From NCBI GenBank assembly GCA_019925795.1, contig CM034298.1, forward strand, positions 54,214,365-54,278,364: a stretch of 64,000 nucleotides of DNA, given 5' to 3'. Each line of letters starts with the position of its first letter. Position 1 is the stretch's first letter. The position numbers and the translations under genes were made by a program. The DNA comes from Dendrobium chrysotoxum (taxonomy: Eukaryota > Streptophyta > Magnoliopsida > Asparagales > Orchidaceae). Below the pieces are notes generated by a model. That model worked only from the letters and a program-made list of their open reading frames with translations, did not search any database and was not told the DNA's origin. This document shows, piece after piece, positions 9,904-20,886 of this stretch.

Positions 9904-12900
9904 CTATCCATTCCTTTGGCCAGAAGGTGCTTTCGGAATTTGATCCTCCTGCACTTGTAACATTAATCAGAATCCTAAACAAGTAAAACTTGCTACAAAA
10001 TATTGCCAAGTTAGCATGCCTGTTATTGGTTTAGCCTCAGAAAAAGACAGTTAAAACATGGACCTGGTACAATTGGTGATAAAGCCATGGCATCCTTGTT
10101 GGGGTGCCTAATGCCTGCTGTTCATATTGAACCTGTGATGGAAAATGTTGTTAAGTTCCCAGAAAACTAAATGAAGAACAGTATGGTCTGTAGAGGGGCT
10201 TGGTACAAACTTCAAAATGCATGTTCTTTTATGCACAGTGAACAAATATAAATGGATCATCACGAAGTTTCTTAAAATATGAAAACCTGAAACAAATTAC
10301 TAGGCTGCATCCTCACTTGACCAACAATTTGATCTTGGTTCACATGCATCCCAAAATGTGTGCCAAATGAAAGCTCATTTTGGTTAACTTCCTCCTGGGA
10401 TAAGGAAAAGTTTGTCAAACATTGGTTTCGTTTTTTTTTCAAATTTCTGGAAAGGATAAACAGATGACAAACCATCAAATCAATGCCGCCTTGTGATCCA
10501 ATATGAGCATCCTGATGTAAACTAGTTGAGGCAGCTTGTAGTACAGGGTTCTCATTCTGAATGAGAGATGACCTTAGAAAGTCCTAGTTAAAAAATAACA
10601 AACGCTGCTGAAACCAAAAAACACAAAATAAGAAAACGGTTAACTGCAATGATGCTAAGTAGTCGGCTACCTGCTCCTTGTTTGCCCGGACCAATGCCTC
10701 TATATTAGATTCTTCTAGCTTTTTTTGGGGCCTACCTCTTCGTTTTGTTTGCAAAGAACTCTGGCTCTTATTACACTCTGAGATAACAAATCGTGATGCT
10801 AAAAGATCCTGTACACATTGACCGGGCTGGGTTTCAAAAGAAAGAAGCCTAGGTTGCCTGTCTCTGCATCCTGGCTCATCTAAAAGAAACTTCTCCAGCT
10901 CTCTTATTAGCTTTAATGCAAGCTGGTACCTGTCTTCAGATAAAAATCCAACTTCAACAAGTTGAAGAAAACGCATGGATAAGAAATCATGACGGTCCAC
11001 TAAGCTGTCAGGAACTATATCATCAGCATAATTAGCCAAAGTATGCAATCTCTTAAAATCCTTTTTCCAGCGATTAAGAATATAATGAGATGGTATCTCA
11101 AAAATTTGTTGCAACTTAAACACTGATAATGAATGCCTACATAAAATTCCATGAAACTGAAAAAAGCCGCATATACATTGTACAGCTAGTTCTTCTGCAT
11201 TGTAGAAAACCTCATGATCCTTACTCTCTGTTCTCTTGCCATTTTCAATATAAGAACATTCTTTCACCTCAAAGACATGAATAGATCCATCTATCTTCGT
11301 TGGTGAGGCATGACAATACATGGTGGCTTTTAGCTCATCTTGGAATTTTTGGAACATGTTAATGGTGTAGAGCTTGGATAGCTGTTCTTCCATGTAAAAT
11401 TTTGATGCTATCAAAGGTGTCTTGTGGAATGATTCAGAGTCAGCTTGTGCTTCCTTCTTGCACTTACTTTGAATGATAGTCTCGTATTTACTGAAAAAGT
11501 GCTTTACAGTAGTCCTTGGATACACAAATCCATCAAAGTAGGTGCTTAAACTCTCACCACGTTGGGCAACAGACATGCCTGCCCAAAAAGTATCTTTAAG
11601 AAAAAGTGGAACCCATGAATGCCGATTATCATACAATTCTGTAAGCCAATCATTACCTTCAAGTCCAAACTTTTTTATCATTTTCTTCCATTCATGTTCA
11701 AACTCATAAGCTCGTAACGAATCGTAGACAAGTTTCTTCAATTCTTTCTTAATTGCTTTCAACTCCTCATGCCCCCTTAGCTTTTCTGGTACCTTCTTCA
11801 TTACATTATGTAAGCATAGACGATGTCTGGTTCCTTGAAAAACTTCGGCAACTGCATCCTGAATAGGTTTACACAGGTCAGTGATGATAGCATTTGGGTA
11901 GCAATTCATCATGCATGTTAGCCATGTCTTAAAGAACCAAACATAAGTTTCAACAGTTTCATTTGAAAGCAATCCACAACCCAATAGCACACTTTGACCA
12001 TGATGGTTCACACCAACAAAAGAAACAAGTGGCAAATCTTGCTTTTCAGTCAAGCAGGTTGAATCAAATGCAACAACATCACCAAAATACCGGTTTGCTG
12101 CTCTTGACCTTGCATCAGCCCAAAATAAGTTCCTCATTCGACCATGCTGGTCCAGATCCACCGAGTAAAAGAACTTTGGATTCTTATTCTGCATCCGGGC
12201 AAAAAATTGATGAATGGCTTCATCATCGCCTTCCCCAAGCTTCAATCTCCCTATTTCAGTCATGCTTACACAATCCTTGTCAACCACATGAGAATTTCTA
12301 TGCCCACCTAGTTGTACAATATTCATTGTATGTGCCATCTTTTGGTAGCATCTCAGGAATTGTGCAGTTGAAGGACTGACCGGATGATTGTGTTCAAGTT
12401 TAGCATCAACAACATGCAACAAGCCATCACCCCACAGCTTCACTGCTATCATAGCCTCGCAATTGGTCTTTGCAGTCTGCCTAGCTAGGTAACATGCATC
12501 TGCTCGTCCTCTCCCTCCTTTAGAGCATCCGAGTATCAACCTCCTACATACTCCAGATTTTGAGAAAGATGACTTCTTGACAGCCACACCGAACCCCACT
12601 CGCAAAGCATACTGTTTATAGAAGTTAGAAGCTTCTTCATATGTTCTAAATGCCATTCCTATGCTAGGTATCTTATCATCACTATTTGGTCCAACCTTAT
12701 CAACCTTTTCCTCATCATCAGCAATATCAGTAGTGGTAACTATCTCCTTTACATCATCCTTTTTGGAAAGATCCTTCATCATCTCCTGACAAATGAATGA
12801 AAAGTATGTAATCAAGAACCACTTAAGCAACCTAAAGACCAAAAATATTCTTTGAAATTCTTTTCGAAAATGTATATGTGGTTATACCTGGGGATCGTTG

Positions 12901-12998
12901 GCATCTGAAGGCACCATGTCATTAAATTCAACATCCTTCATCTCATCAATCTCATCAGCAACAAATGGTGCTTCCATTGCAGATTCATTAGTCGTCAT
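9904..12998 (-). CDS. FAR1-RELATED SEQUENCE (FRS) protein, ~843 aa
   Basis: This belongs to the FHY3/FAR1 family, nuclear transcription regulators descended from Mutator-like transposases. Six coding exons on the minus strand all join in phase 0 with GT/AG borders: 12998-12888 (starts MTTNESAMEA), 12785-10671, 10556-10473, 10394-10287, 10132-10064 and 9948-9904 (TAG stop). Domains: an acidic N-terminus; a FAR1 WRKY-GCM1-type DNA-binding domain at about residues 79-180, with conserved Cys and an EHNHP motif; a MULE transposase-like domain at about 240-370, with Asp in AFDST and ITDL; and a SWIM zinc finger at about 572-590 (CICGF...ILCRH). The family's usual C-WH motif reads CLHN here. Length and domain order are normal for the family. 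It may be closest to FRS6/FRS8, but I cannot prove that. The short Gln-rich C-terminal exons are inferred from splice signals. Confidence 0.9.
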
Positions 12999-13001
12999 CA
13001 G

Positions 13002-14803
13002 CTGACAAAGTGAACCCAAAGAAAATATAACCAAAACTGTAAGAGTTACTTCAGCTGGAATTATTGTAACCTAGCTCGGAAAAGATAAAAGAGGCGCTAG
13101 TTGGGATTATATAAATTATTATTTGATCTAGCAATATTTTTTACGGGATGCATGAATCCCAAGGTGCATACAAAACATTGAACTAGAATCAAATTAAGTG
13201 CAATTTGACACAAACAATTGATCGACTTACAGACATGCTTCAAAAGATCAAATGAGGTAAATGCACGATTGAAATGACAAATTTAGAGCCTAAATGTATT
13301 TGATTCGACTTGAGTCACCTACAAATTGAACTGAGAAGGTAGCCTTCCACATCACATGGGCATGTGCCATCATGAGGAGCAGAAGGGTGTTAGAAGCCAC
13401 TACTCTTAACTTTGGTTTCTTGCAATGAAAACATAGGCCACCAAGCATTGACAGTCAATAAGGAGCAACTGATAACCTTGATTGTTGTCGATGTGCATTA
13501 GTTTTGATTGCAAAAACATATCAAATATGATCTCACATGAATTATCGAGGTCACTATGCTCGCTTTTCTAGTGAGCCTTTTGTATCAAAACATTCCTCTT
13601 GGGATGGAGAACGTTGCCCCATTTTCATAAGCATTTTGGCCTTTGAAGATAAATTTTGAGTGGGCCAAATTAGGCCAATGGCAAGTTCAGCCAATCAGGT
13701 TCTACAAAAAATTTGATAAATAGGTGTGTGATTTGTATTTACTTTGAATAAAAATTAGCGATTAATCCAAATATTCCTAATTTAACCATGAACAAAGTCT
13801 ATAAATAGGTCACTCAGTCAATTCATTTGGAGGATTTTTACTTGAATCTTCAACAAGAAGCTAAAAAACTTTGAGAAAAATCTTCTTTTGCCTAAATCTC
13901 CTCCCGTCATTAGTTGAACTATCCTCCAAATTTTGTCGAATCCAGTACTTTGCCTAACCAAACATCCTCTACACATACTTGAATTTTTTTGGACCGATTG
14001 TCTTCCGAGTCAACTCCCTCTATGGTGCCTGTTTGACATCCGGTGCTAATCACCATGCCATTCAAGCTCTCTCATCGGCCATCATCATTAACATCTCATA
14101 GGCCATCTTCATCAACATAAAGTTATATTTCTCATGGGTACTCAAATAAACCATTCTGGTTTCTACCACCAAACAATGAATACATGATTATTCTCTATTT
14201 ATTGTAAATGTTAATTGGCATTCCTATAAAAATTCAAAGAGGGGCAAATTACTTACTAGCAAATTATTGATACTGGAAGTTAGTCATCTAGGCTAGGGCC
14301 GGGTTTTCCTTTTGGGTTTCCACTTAAAAAATTCGATCTTTTAGATGCTAGTGCGCTAGAAAATTTTGAAGAAAAGACATCAATAACACCAAGTTTATTG
14401 TTCAGTTTATCAAAACTGAGGCGAAAGTACATTCAAGGACGCATCAAGAACATAAAGGCATACTAGTAGCTTATGAATGGGTACTTGCTAATCCATAAGG
14501 ACCAGTGAGTGAAGTTTTGTATGACTGATTACACTTAAAAAATAACTCTAAAACTTCCCGTAATGGTCTTTTTCCATCCAAAACATGCGCAAGGAGCCAA
14601 AAAAAACCCTAATAGCAAATCAATGAATGAAAAATCAAGACAAAAAGACGGCAACACATACCAAAAAGAAAAGAAACGAAGAGACAAACTACTCCTGCAC
14701 GCATTGCATTTTCACAAATAACAAATTTGGCATCAGAAATAGAGGAAATAATCAGGAAATCGAGAGTTTAAATTTCTGAAAGGTGATCAGAAAAAGATCT
14801 CAC
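13002..14803 (-). other. Probable 5'UTR intron of the FRS gene, with inserted repeat DNA
   Basis: The 3' end is a good acceptor (pyrimidine-rich stretch then TTTGTCAG at 13009-13002), followed by CTG and the start ATG. The 5' end would be the donor TCG|GTGAG at 14803. The middle (roughly 13.6-14.4 kb) has a TATAAATAGG box in plus orientation near 13800 and a GGGTTTTCCTTTTGGGTTT stretch near 14300, as in copia LTRs. A solo LTR in the intron is therefore likely but not delimited. Confidence 0.45.
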
Positions 14804-14940
14804 CGACTTGGGATCAAATCAAAATGAGCTTCTCCAAAGATATCCGGTTCACAAGGAAGTGTGGTTATAATCGACGGTATTCGATCATTGCTGCGAGGGA
14901 AATAAGAAAAGAAAAGAGGAGATTTACTAATTTATTAGGG
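14804..14940 (-). other. Probable 5'UTR exon of the FRS gene
   Basis: It lies upstream of the intron and ends ...CCCAAGTCG before a GTGAGATC donor. FRS genes often carry a 5'UTR intron. The upstream limit is not visible; beyond 14.94 kb the DNA becomes very A+T-rich. This is inferred only from splice signals and position. Confidence 0.4.
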
Positions 14941-15179
14941 TTCCAAAAGCATGAGAGCAAAAGATCATATTTATTTATATAATATCTAAACTTTTATATT
15001 TATTTATATAATATTTAAAATTTTAAATTATATTAAAAATATTTTTATATTAATCTTTTAAAAAAATAAAAATATTAATTTTTATGAATATGTGCTGATA
15101 TAATTGAGACACTAAGGTTATATAAATAAATATTAAGGGTTAAGTATTATATATATAAATGTATAAAAGTTGTGTAATA
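14941..15179. other. A+T-rich DNA, possible FRS promoter region
   Basis: TATTTATATAATAT-type repeats. No defined element is seen. By position it is upstream of the FRS gene. Confidence 0.35.
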
Positions 15180-15181
15180 TA

Positions 15182-15260
15182 CAGTAACCTCCCGCTTAAG
15201 TATGCATCCGTTTAAGTACGCATCCCGGTTAAGTACGCAAAATTTTAACAAAAATTTAGG
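15182..15260 (+). mobile_element. Left end of a Tc1/mariner (pogo-like) DNA transposon
   Basis: It begins CAGTAACCTCCCGCTTAAG directly after a TA dinucleotide. About three imperfect repeats of TTAAGTACGCATCCC follow. CAGTA-type termini with TA targets are typical of plant pogo-like elements. No matching right end is found before the LTR copy at 15.66 kb, so only the left end survives. Confidence 0.4.
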
Positions 15261-15659
15261 GTTTAACATTTATAACTTAAGCACATCATAAATGGCCATT
15301 TGACATTAGTTTTATAATTTCTTACGTCTTACATTGAGGGTTATCGCCTGAATATTTCTCTGAACAATTCAAATGATTTTTTTAAGATGATCAAATTTTA
15401 CTCATTCAATCGTTTTATGTTTGGTTTCTTCGACATATTCTAAAAGATAGGCAACGTGTGGACGGAGTTAGGCTTGAGATCATGAACATAGCTGGGCGTG
15501 AGGTTGCGGACGAAGCTTGGCGTGCGAACAGAGCAGGGCGTTCGGATGTGGAAGGGGCCGTCAAATGCGAATGGGCATTCAAACAAAGATGGGCTTGAGA
15601 TCACTGACAAATCTTTGTCTAGGAAAGCAAAGTGAGTTGTCGATCTTCGGTAAAAATGA
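15261..15659. other. Body of unknown repeat, nothing coding recognised
   Basis: It contains several degenerate GCTTGGCGTGCG/GGGCATTCAAAC phrases near 15.45-15.6 kb. No open frame or domain is recognised. Confidence 0.35.
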
Positions 15660-15850
15660 AAAATGAGGGTAAAAATGAAAAATGCATAAATAAATCAAAA
15701 TTACAATTAATAAATTAAGATAAAGTAGAATGATCTTGGCCGTCGATCTTCGGTTCCTCCTCTAATAAGCATTAACGGTTGGATGTTCGCATTTTTCTTC
15801 CGGGGTGGAAAAGAGCTCGACTCCGTCGAGTCCGCATCCTGGGCAACCAT

Positions 15851-15862
15851 GCTCTGATACCA
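15851..15862 (-). other. Primer-binding site, perfect tRNA-iMet match
   Basis: The minus-strand sequence TGGTATCAGAGC follows the LTR end (TACATCA) after three bases. It confirms the PBS assignment of the related element at 7495. Confidence 0.8.
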
Positions 15863-15865
15863 AAC

Positions 15866-17089
15866 TGATGTAGAACGGGGGAACGAATTTGAATTTTAAA
15901 TGTAATTCCAAAAGGGGGGAAGGGAAACCGTGATTGGCCTTGATTTGAGGTGTTTAAGTCGGATACGAGAGAGGAGGGGAAATAGAGGCTAATTAATTAA
16001 ATTTTCTTAATGGGATATCTAATTAGGGACTCAATTAATTAAGAGGGAGAGAGAAGGTGGCCAACCTATTGGGGGTTGGGGGGAGGACAAAATTGTCCAC
16101 ATACAATGTATGTGGACCCAAGCATTAATTGTTGATGGAAAAATTAAATCTGAAATTTAATTTGAAATTTAAGATAATTAGGGAGGCTTCCTAAATTAGA
16201 TTTATCAATTAGGAAAGGATTTGAAATTCAAATTCATTTGAATTTTGAATTCAAAACTTACCAAAATCAAAACAACTTAATTTAGGAACTTGATTTGAGG
16301 AATTAATGGGAGGAATTAATATGGGTTAATTGGATTGGAGAGAGAGGGAGGGTCGGCCATGCAAGAGGGAGTGTTGATTGGAGAAATTTTGAAAACCTTT
16401 CTAAACATAAGACTTGAATTAAGGAAAGGGAATTAGAGGGGAATCTCTAATTAATTTCAGATTTGAGGAGATTGGGGAGGTTTCCAAAACAAATCAACTT
16501 ATTTTAGGAAGAAGTTCAAACTCAAATAATTTTGAATTTGAATTTCGAAAACTTTTCTAATTTAAGGTGTTTAATAAATGATTATTATTAAATGGGGATT
16601 AGAATTTTGGAGGCAAGTGGGGATTGGGGAATGACACCAGCGGCTAGGGTTAGGGTTAAGGTTGGGGGTGGCAGCTTCGTGGAGGGGAGGACTATTGGGG
16701 TCGGCGGTTTGGGGTGGAGGATGGGAGGCCGGCTGGGATTGGGGAGGTGGTGGGGGTTTTGGCCGAGAGGTGGAGAAAGGTGGAGTGGTCGGCGATTAAG
16801 GAAGAAGGAGAAAATGAGTTTAGGAAAAGAAAGATAAACCGTGAGCCTGGACGCTTCCTATGGCTGACGGGTGATGCATTGCCCTTCACCAAGGGACTTC
16901 AAGCCACGAGCCCGGACCCTTCCTGCGGCTGGTGGATACTATGCTTCCCTCCAATAGAGATCTCACGAAAGTCCTCCCAAGGAACAAAAGTGCAGAATAT
17001 TTTTTTATTAATAATCCATCATACTAATACAATAGCAAGGGCCTCTATATATAGGCCTCAAAATGAAAGAAACTCAAAAAAGACAAACA
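15866..17089 (-). repeat. LTR (third copy of the family, inverted)
   Basis: 1224 bp on the minus strand, starting TGTTTGTCTTTT and ending TTCTACATCA. It shares the GCCGCAGGAAGNGTCCGGGCTCGTG block pair and the GGGGTCGGCC/GGTCGGCCATG region with the plus-strand LTRs. It gives Gly/Arg-rich spurious open frames at 16.59-17.1 kb. Confidence 0.75.
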
Positions 17090-17235
17090 TGCCCCTAGGG
17101 CTTACATAGGACTACTCCCTCAAGTGAGGGTAAAAATAGAAAATGTATAAATAAATCAAAAATATAATTAATAAATTAAGATAAAGTGGATTCCTCCTCT
17201 GATAAACATTCACGTTTGGATGCCCGCATCATGCT

Positions 17236-17529
17236 ATCCATGGACATGGTTGGGTTTTGTCTGTTGAAGGAGAAGATGAATTTTGGGCAAGGGCTACCTA
17301 TGCTTGAAGAGAGGCTTTCGGTAGGATTATGAAGAGTTACCGCAGGTTGAGGGTTTGGAAGAAAGGGAGGAAGGTTTGCTGCCGACATTCAGAGAAGGCT
17401 TAGGATTTTTCTAGGCTCTGTTACCATGAATAAATTGTTTAGAGGGAAATTAAAATTAATATATATATATTCTAGGAGAATAAACAGAAAAAGGAAAGAC
17501 ATTTAATCTAATTAATTATAATAATTATA
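17236..17529. other. Intergenic DNA, nothing recognised
   Basis: No domain or repeat boundary is seen. A short A/T-rich TATATATATAT run lies near 17460. Confidence 0.35.
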
Positions 17530-17685
17530 TCCCACGAATCTCTAACTACATTCCTCGGATTGCTGACACGGATCTCCAACTACAGCCCTCGGATTATTGC
17601 CCATGGATCTCCAATTGTAGCCCTCGAATTGCTGCCCACGGATTTTCAACTGCTGCACTCGGATTGCTACCCACGAATTACTGAT
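17530..17685 (+). repeat. Tandem repeat, 35-bp unit, about 4.4 copies
   Basis: The unit is approximately CCCTCGGATTGCTGCCCACGG followed by ATCTCCAACTACAG. Successive units carry scattered substitutions. It lies about 300 bp upstream of the PMT exon remnant and in a different sequence class from the ~30-bp minisatellites at the two ends of the window. Confidence 0.8.
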
Positions 17686-17997
17686 GTGGCCTCCTCTTAC
17701 CTGCGTGATTCAACAGTCAGTATCATTATTTTTAAGAGAAAAATCAGGAAATGCTTAGAGAAAAATCATACCCTGATTCAATCTTTAACACTGTTCTTGG
17801 ATGATTGCTGAGGCCATTTCTGCCGTATGTACATTCCTGCATAATTTCTATCGTGTATATTTGCACGGAAATGCTTGGCTTGCTTGTATAAGCGGCCACG
17901 CCTGCATGGGTCATCACCGTTGCACAATGGGGATGCTTGAATTGAAAGAACTTTCTTAAGAATAAAAAGTTTACATCATGAAGTTTCTCTACCGCAG

Positions 17998-18192
17998 GTG
18001 TGAATTCATTGACATCTTACTTGAGATGGACTGCATTCTCCGCCCGAAGGGGCTGCAATAATCGGAGACCACATAGATATTATCATGAAGGCAAAGAATG
18101 AAGCTGAACGACTAGGGTGGCAATGCCGCATGGTTCACAACAAAAAGGGACCCTTTCACCAGGAGAAACTTCTCATTGTTGACAACTCCATG
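17998..18192 (+). pseudogene. PMT-type methyltransferase, last exon (broken), left part
   Basis: After an acceptor (TTTCTCTACCGCAG) the frame reads C-E-F-I-D-I-L-L-E-M-D, then LRPKG and IIGDHIDIIMK, then ERLGWQCRMVHN, then GPFHQEKLLI. This is the C-terminal signature of plant PMT (DUF248) Golgi-located putative S-adenosylmethionine methyltransferases (family pattern: DILLEMDRILRPEG ... RMV.HEDGP..PEK.L). A one-base deletion in the G run of the RPKG codons (about 18049) shifts the frame, so the exon is dead. No other PMT exons are visible upstream. The exon is interrupted at 18193 by a hAT element and resumes at 19299. Confidence 0.8.
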
Positions 18193-19298
18193 CAGTGGCG
18201 GAGCCAGAAATTTTTTATAGAGGGGGCCTTTTTTTTTTTTTAATCCCCTCAACTTTTTTAACCTAAATAGAAAACTGAAGGCTAAAAAGTAAAAAACAGA
18301 AACTTATAGACTAAAAGTAGCAAATGAAATGTAGAAATCCAAATGAAAACGAAATCTTATATAGAAAGCTAAAAACATCAAACGAAATTCTTGCAAACGA
18401 AATGTTATATAGAAAACTAAAACAAAATCTCAAGAGATTTTAAAATATGGTAGAACACAATCCCATTTCACTTAGTTTATTGTAGCAAATAAGAAATATA
18501 TATGCAGCCATTTAGCTTTAGATAGGAAGAAATACAGAATGGCTTAGTTGGGAAGTTGTGTAATCATGTAGTTTAGAAAAAGGGAAAACCTGCAACCTTT
18601 TCTTTTCGTTTGGGAAGCAGAAAATATGCAACGATTTGGTTTAGGGTAAGAGAACTTACAGCCATTTGCCCTCTCAGTTTTACTTACAGCCCTTAACCCT
18701 CTCAGCTCCCTCTCAAAGGCTCTGTTAGCCCTTAGCCCTCTCAGTTTTACTTACAGCCCTTAACCCTCTCAGCTCCCTCTCAAAGCCTCTATTGTATGCC
18801 AAGATCAACAAACGAAAGAAAAGTCTCCAATAAATAAATAAATAAATCCAATCAAGGAGGAGAGGAAGATCTATATCACTCACCTTACCATTCCATTTCA
18901 GCTTGCGAAACGAAGGATTGCCGGTGCCCTAGCCCTCTCTTTGCTCGGCCAAATGGAAGGCATGCTAGGCCGACCGTCCCTCTTTCCCTCTTGCACTCAT
19001 CCAGGTGGAAGGCATGCAAGCAGCCGACAGTCCAACGCATCGTTTCGAGATGATCCTCGTGCACGAAATCCAAATGCAAAGGTGTTGGCTCACGACTGGA
19101 CGCATCAGTAGAGGCCGAAGGCAGAGGCGACGAGACGATCTTTCTGCGTCGCATGAGAGCTTCTGAGGCCGAAGCCGAACAGCCGATAGGGCGAGCGAAT
19201 GTCGAACCGCCCAAAATGCCCAAGCGAAGTGCAGGTATAATTTTTTTTTTCCAGAGGGGGCACGTGCCCCCGCGGGACCCCGCCTAGATCCGTCGTTG
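18193..19298. mobile_element. Non-autonomous hAT element with 8-bp TSD
   Basis: It is bounded by the perfect 8-bp duplication ACTCCATG (18185-18192 and 19299-19306), the hAT hallmark. Termini CAGTGGCGGAGCCAG and the inverse of CTAGATCCGTCGTTG match at about 10 of 15 positions. The subterminal AGAGGGGGCC / GGGGGCACGTGCCCCC features are typical of a widespread plant repeat that starts with CAGTGGCGGA. The 1106-bp interior contains no transposase. Minus-strand open frames at 18.9-19.3 kb have no recognisable domain. Removing it rejoins the PMT exon. Confidence 0.85.
18668..18801 (+). repeat. 67-bp tandem duplication inside the hAT element
   Basis: GCCCTCTCAGTTTTACTTAC begins at 18668 and again at 18735; the two 67-bp units are almost identical. 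Confidence 0.85.
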
Positions 19299-19335
19299 AC
19301 TCCATGTATAGCCATATCACACTGAACTAGTATTC
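19299..19335 (+). pseudogene. PMT exon remnant, right part with stop
   Basis: It continues the PMT frame after the hAT insertion for about ten codons and ends at a TAG (near 19330). The real family ends in an AVKQYW-like tail, so this C-terminus has also decayed. The following ~500 bp may be old 3'UTR. Confidence 0.5.
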
Positions 19336-20152
19336 TTCTAAATTTATTTTTTATTTGTCCTTGTTGGGCTACATGTATGTTCGAGATTCTTCATTGTGCT
19401 ATGGGTAATCATTAATGAATACTAAGGCATTGCGCCTCTGTTACCCTCTTCGATTACGATGAAGAGTCCATATCCGGATCATCATAGGCCAGGTGGTCTT
19501 TGCATTCCTTTGGAGATGAGTTTTTAATTGGTTGTAAACCACTTTGGGTAGTCAATCAGTTGTTTCTTTCAGATATGTGAGGATATATCAAGATTATCAT
19601 TGATGGTATGAAATGTAATGTGATATTCGAAAGATGAAATATGTTACGGTATTATGCAGAGAAGAAAGATGGTCTTGTCTAATAGAGTCGTTGGAATTCT
19701 TGCAGGGTTGCTATCTTTCTGCATGGTTTAACTAATCCTATTTTGGAGATCTATGGGGTGATCAAAGGATCTGCTGTCATATGGCAATCTTCAATGGCTA
19801 TACTGTCACCCGTCTGGAAAGAAATACAGAATTGATGTGCTAAATGCATGGTTACGTAATTTCATTTTCATAATTACTTAATTTGGCTGATGGGCGTTAT
19901 GTTATTTTCTATGATAGATATTCTTCTTTATTTTCATTTTGAAAAGAAATTACTATTTTTTAACTATAGGGCTATAATCAAGAGGGGAAATTTTTGACTT
20001 AAGCATTATTATTAGCATAATTAATTGATTTAGCACGTTTTAAAAAAATAAAAGTAGGCATAATCGCCCATTCAACGGCGATTAGCTATGCACAAGCAAA
20101 TCGCCCGTTAAACGGGCGACTAACTCTAATTACATTTTTTTTTGAAATTCAG
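19336..20152. other. Intergenic DNA, possible old PMT 3' flank
   Basis: No gene is recognised. A short palindrome CGCCCGTTAAACGGGCG lies near 20102. Confidence 0.35.
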
Positions 20153-20179
20153 TCTGGAGCCCTAGTCTCCTTCCTCCAT
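20153..20179 (+). repeat. 27-bp direct repeat, copy 1
   Basis: GGAGCCCTAGTCTCCTTCC core; repeated with few changes at 21207-21233. The pair encloses about 1.03 kb. Confidence 0.75.
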
Positions 20180-20886
20180 TTGTCTTCCCCTAATCCTGAC
20201 CCAAGAAGCCTATGTGTAAATCGTCAGACAGAGAGGTTAGATGACGGGTATTTTATTTACTTTTTTTTTTAATTTTTAAAATTAATGTCCATAATGCAAG
20301 CTTAGATATGAGGAAAAAAAACATTCCACCTTTTATATTTGAAGTATAGAGAGATTTTTTGTTAGTTTTATATTTTATGTTGTGAGAAATGATTGAGTCT
20401 ATGTTTGTCTAAAATGAAAGTTTTGAGTCATGCTTTAAAGTTTTAGATTTTGTTTTAGTTTTTTTTTTTTGGTTAGTTTTAGATTTTCTTTTTAAGCCTT
20501 ATAGTAAAAATGTTTGAGTGAAGTTGGCTCAAATGAAATTTTTAATTATGAAGTGCTTAAGAATGCTTAAGAAAAAAAATGCTTGAGTGATGTATTTTTG
20601 CCTAAAATGAAATTTTTAATTATTAATAAATTTAATTTTGTCATACCTAATTTGTGAATTTAGTTATAAATATCAAATTTTAAAATAAATTTATTAGGCA
20701 TCATTTTTGTAGTTTTCACAAATTTGAAGTAATATAATTATGAATATTGTTGTTATTTTTTTATGAAAATGGCTTAACTATTAGGGTTAAAAAGACTTGA
20801 GCTAAATTTGAGTCGGCTTCTAATCGATCATTTTGAGGCATATTTTGAGTAGGCATTTCCATTATTTTGTAAATGTAGTATTCACA

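Larger units (their letters stand above)
15660..17235 (-). mobile_element. Second copy of the non-autonomous LTR element, order internal-LTR-internal
   Basis: On the minus strand the order is: internal 3' part (17235-17090, ending CCCTAGGGGC), one full LTR (17089-15866), then PBS and internal 5' part (15865-15660) cut short before the purine tract. Both flanks match the 239-bp internal region of the 6.3-8.9 kb element. A single LTR flanked on both sides by internal sequence is not a solo LTR. It is what remains of a tandem (LTR-int-LTR-int-LTR) copy. Confidence 0.75.

Noticed and set aside
11963..12379. 138-codon plus-strand open frame
   Set aside because: It is a shadow of the FRS exon on the opposite strand.
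17530..17685. Regularly spaced repeats considered as a CRISPR-like array
   Set aside because: Units are contiguous with no unique spacers, and the DNA is plant nuclear. It is an ordinary minisatellite.
18885..19320. Three overlapping minus-strand open frames of 71-116 codons
   Set aside because: Located in the hAT element; no domain, and the three frames are mutually incompatible. They are by-products of GC-richer DNA.
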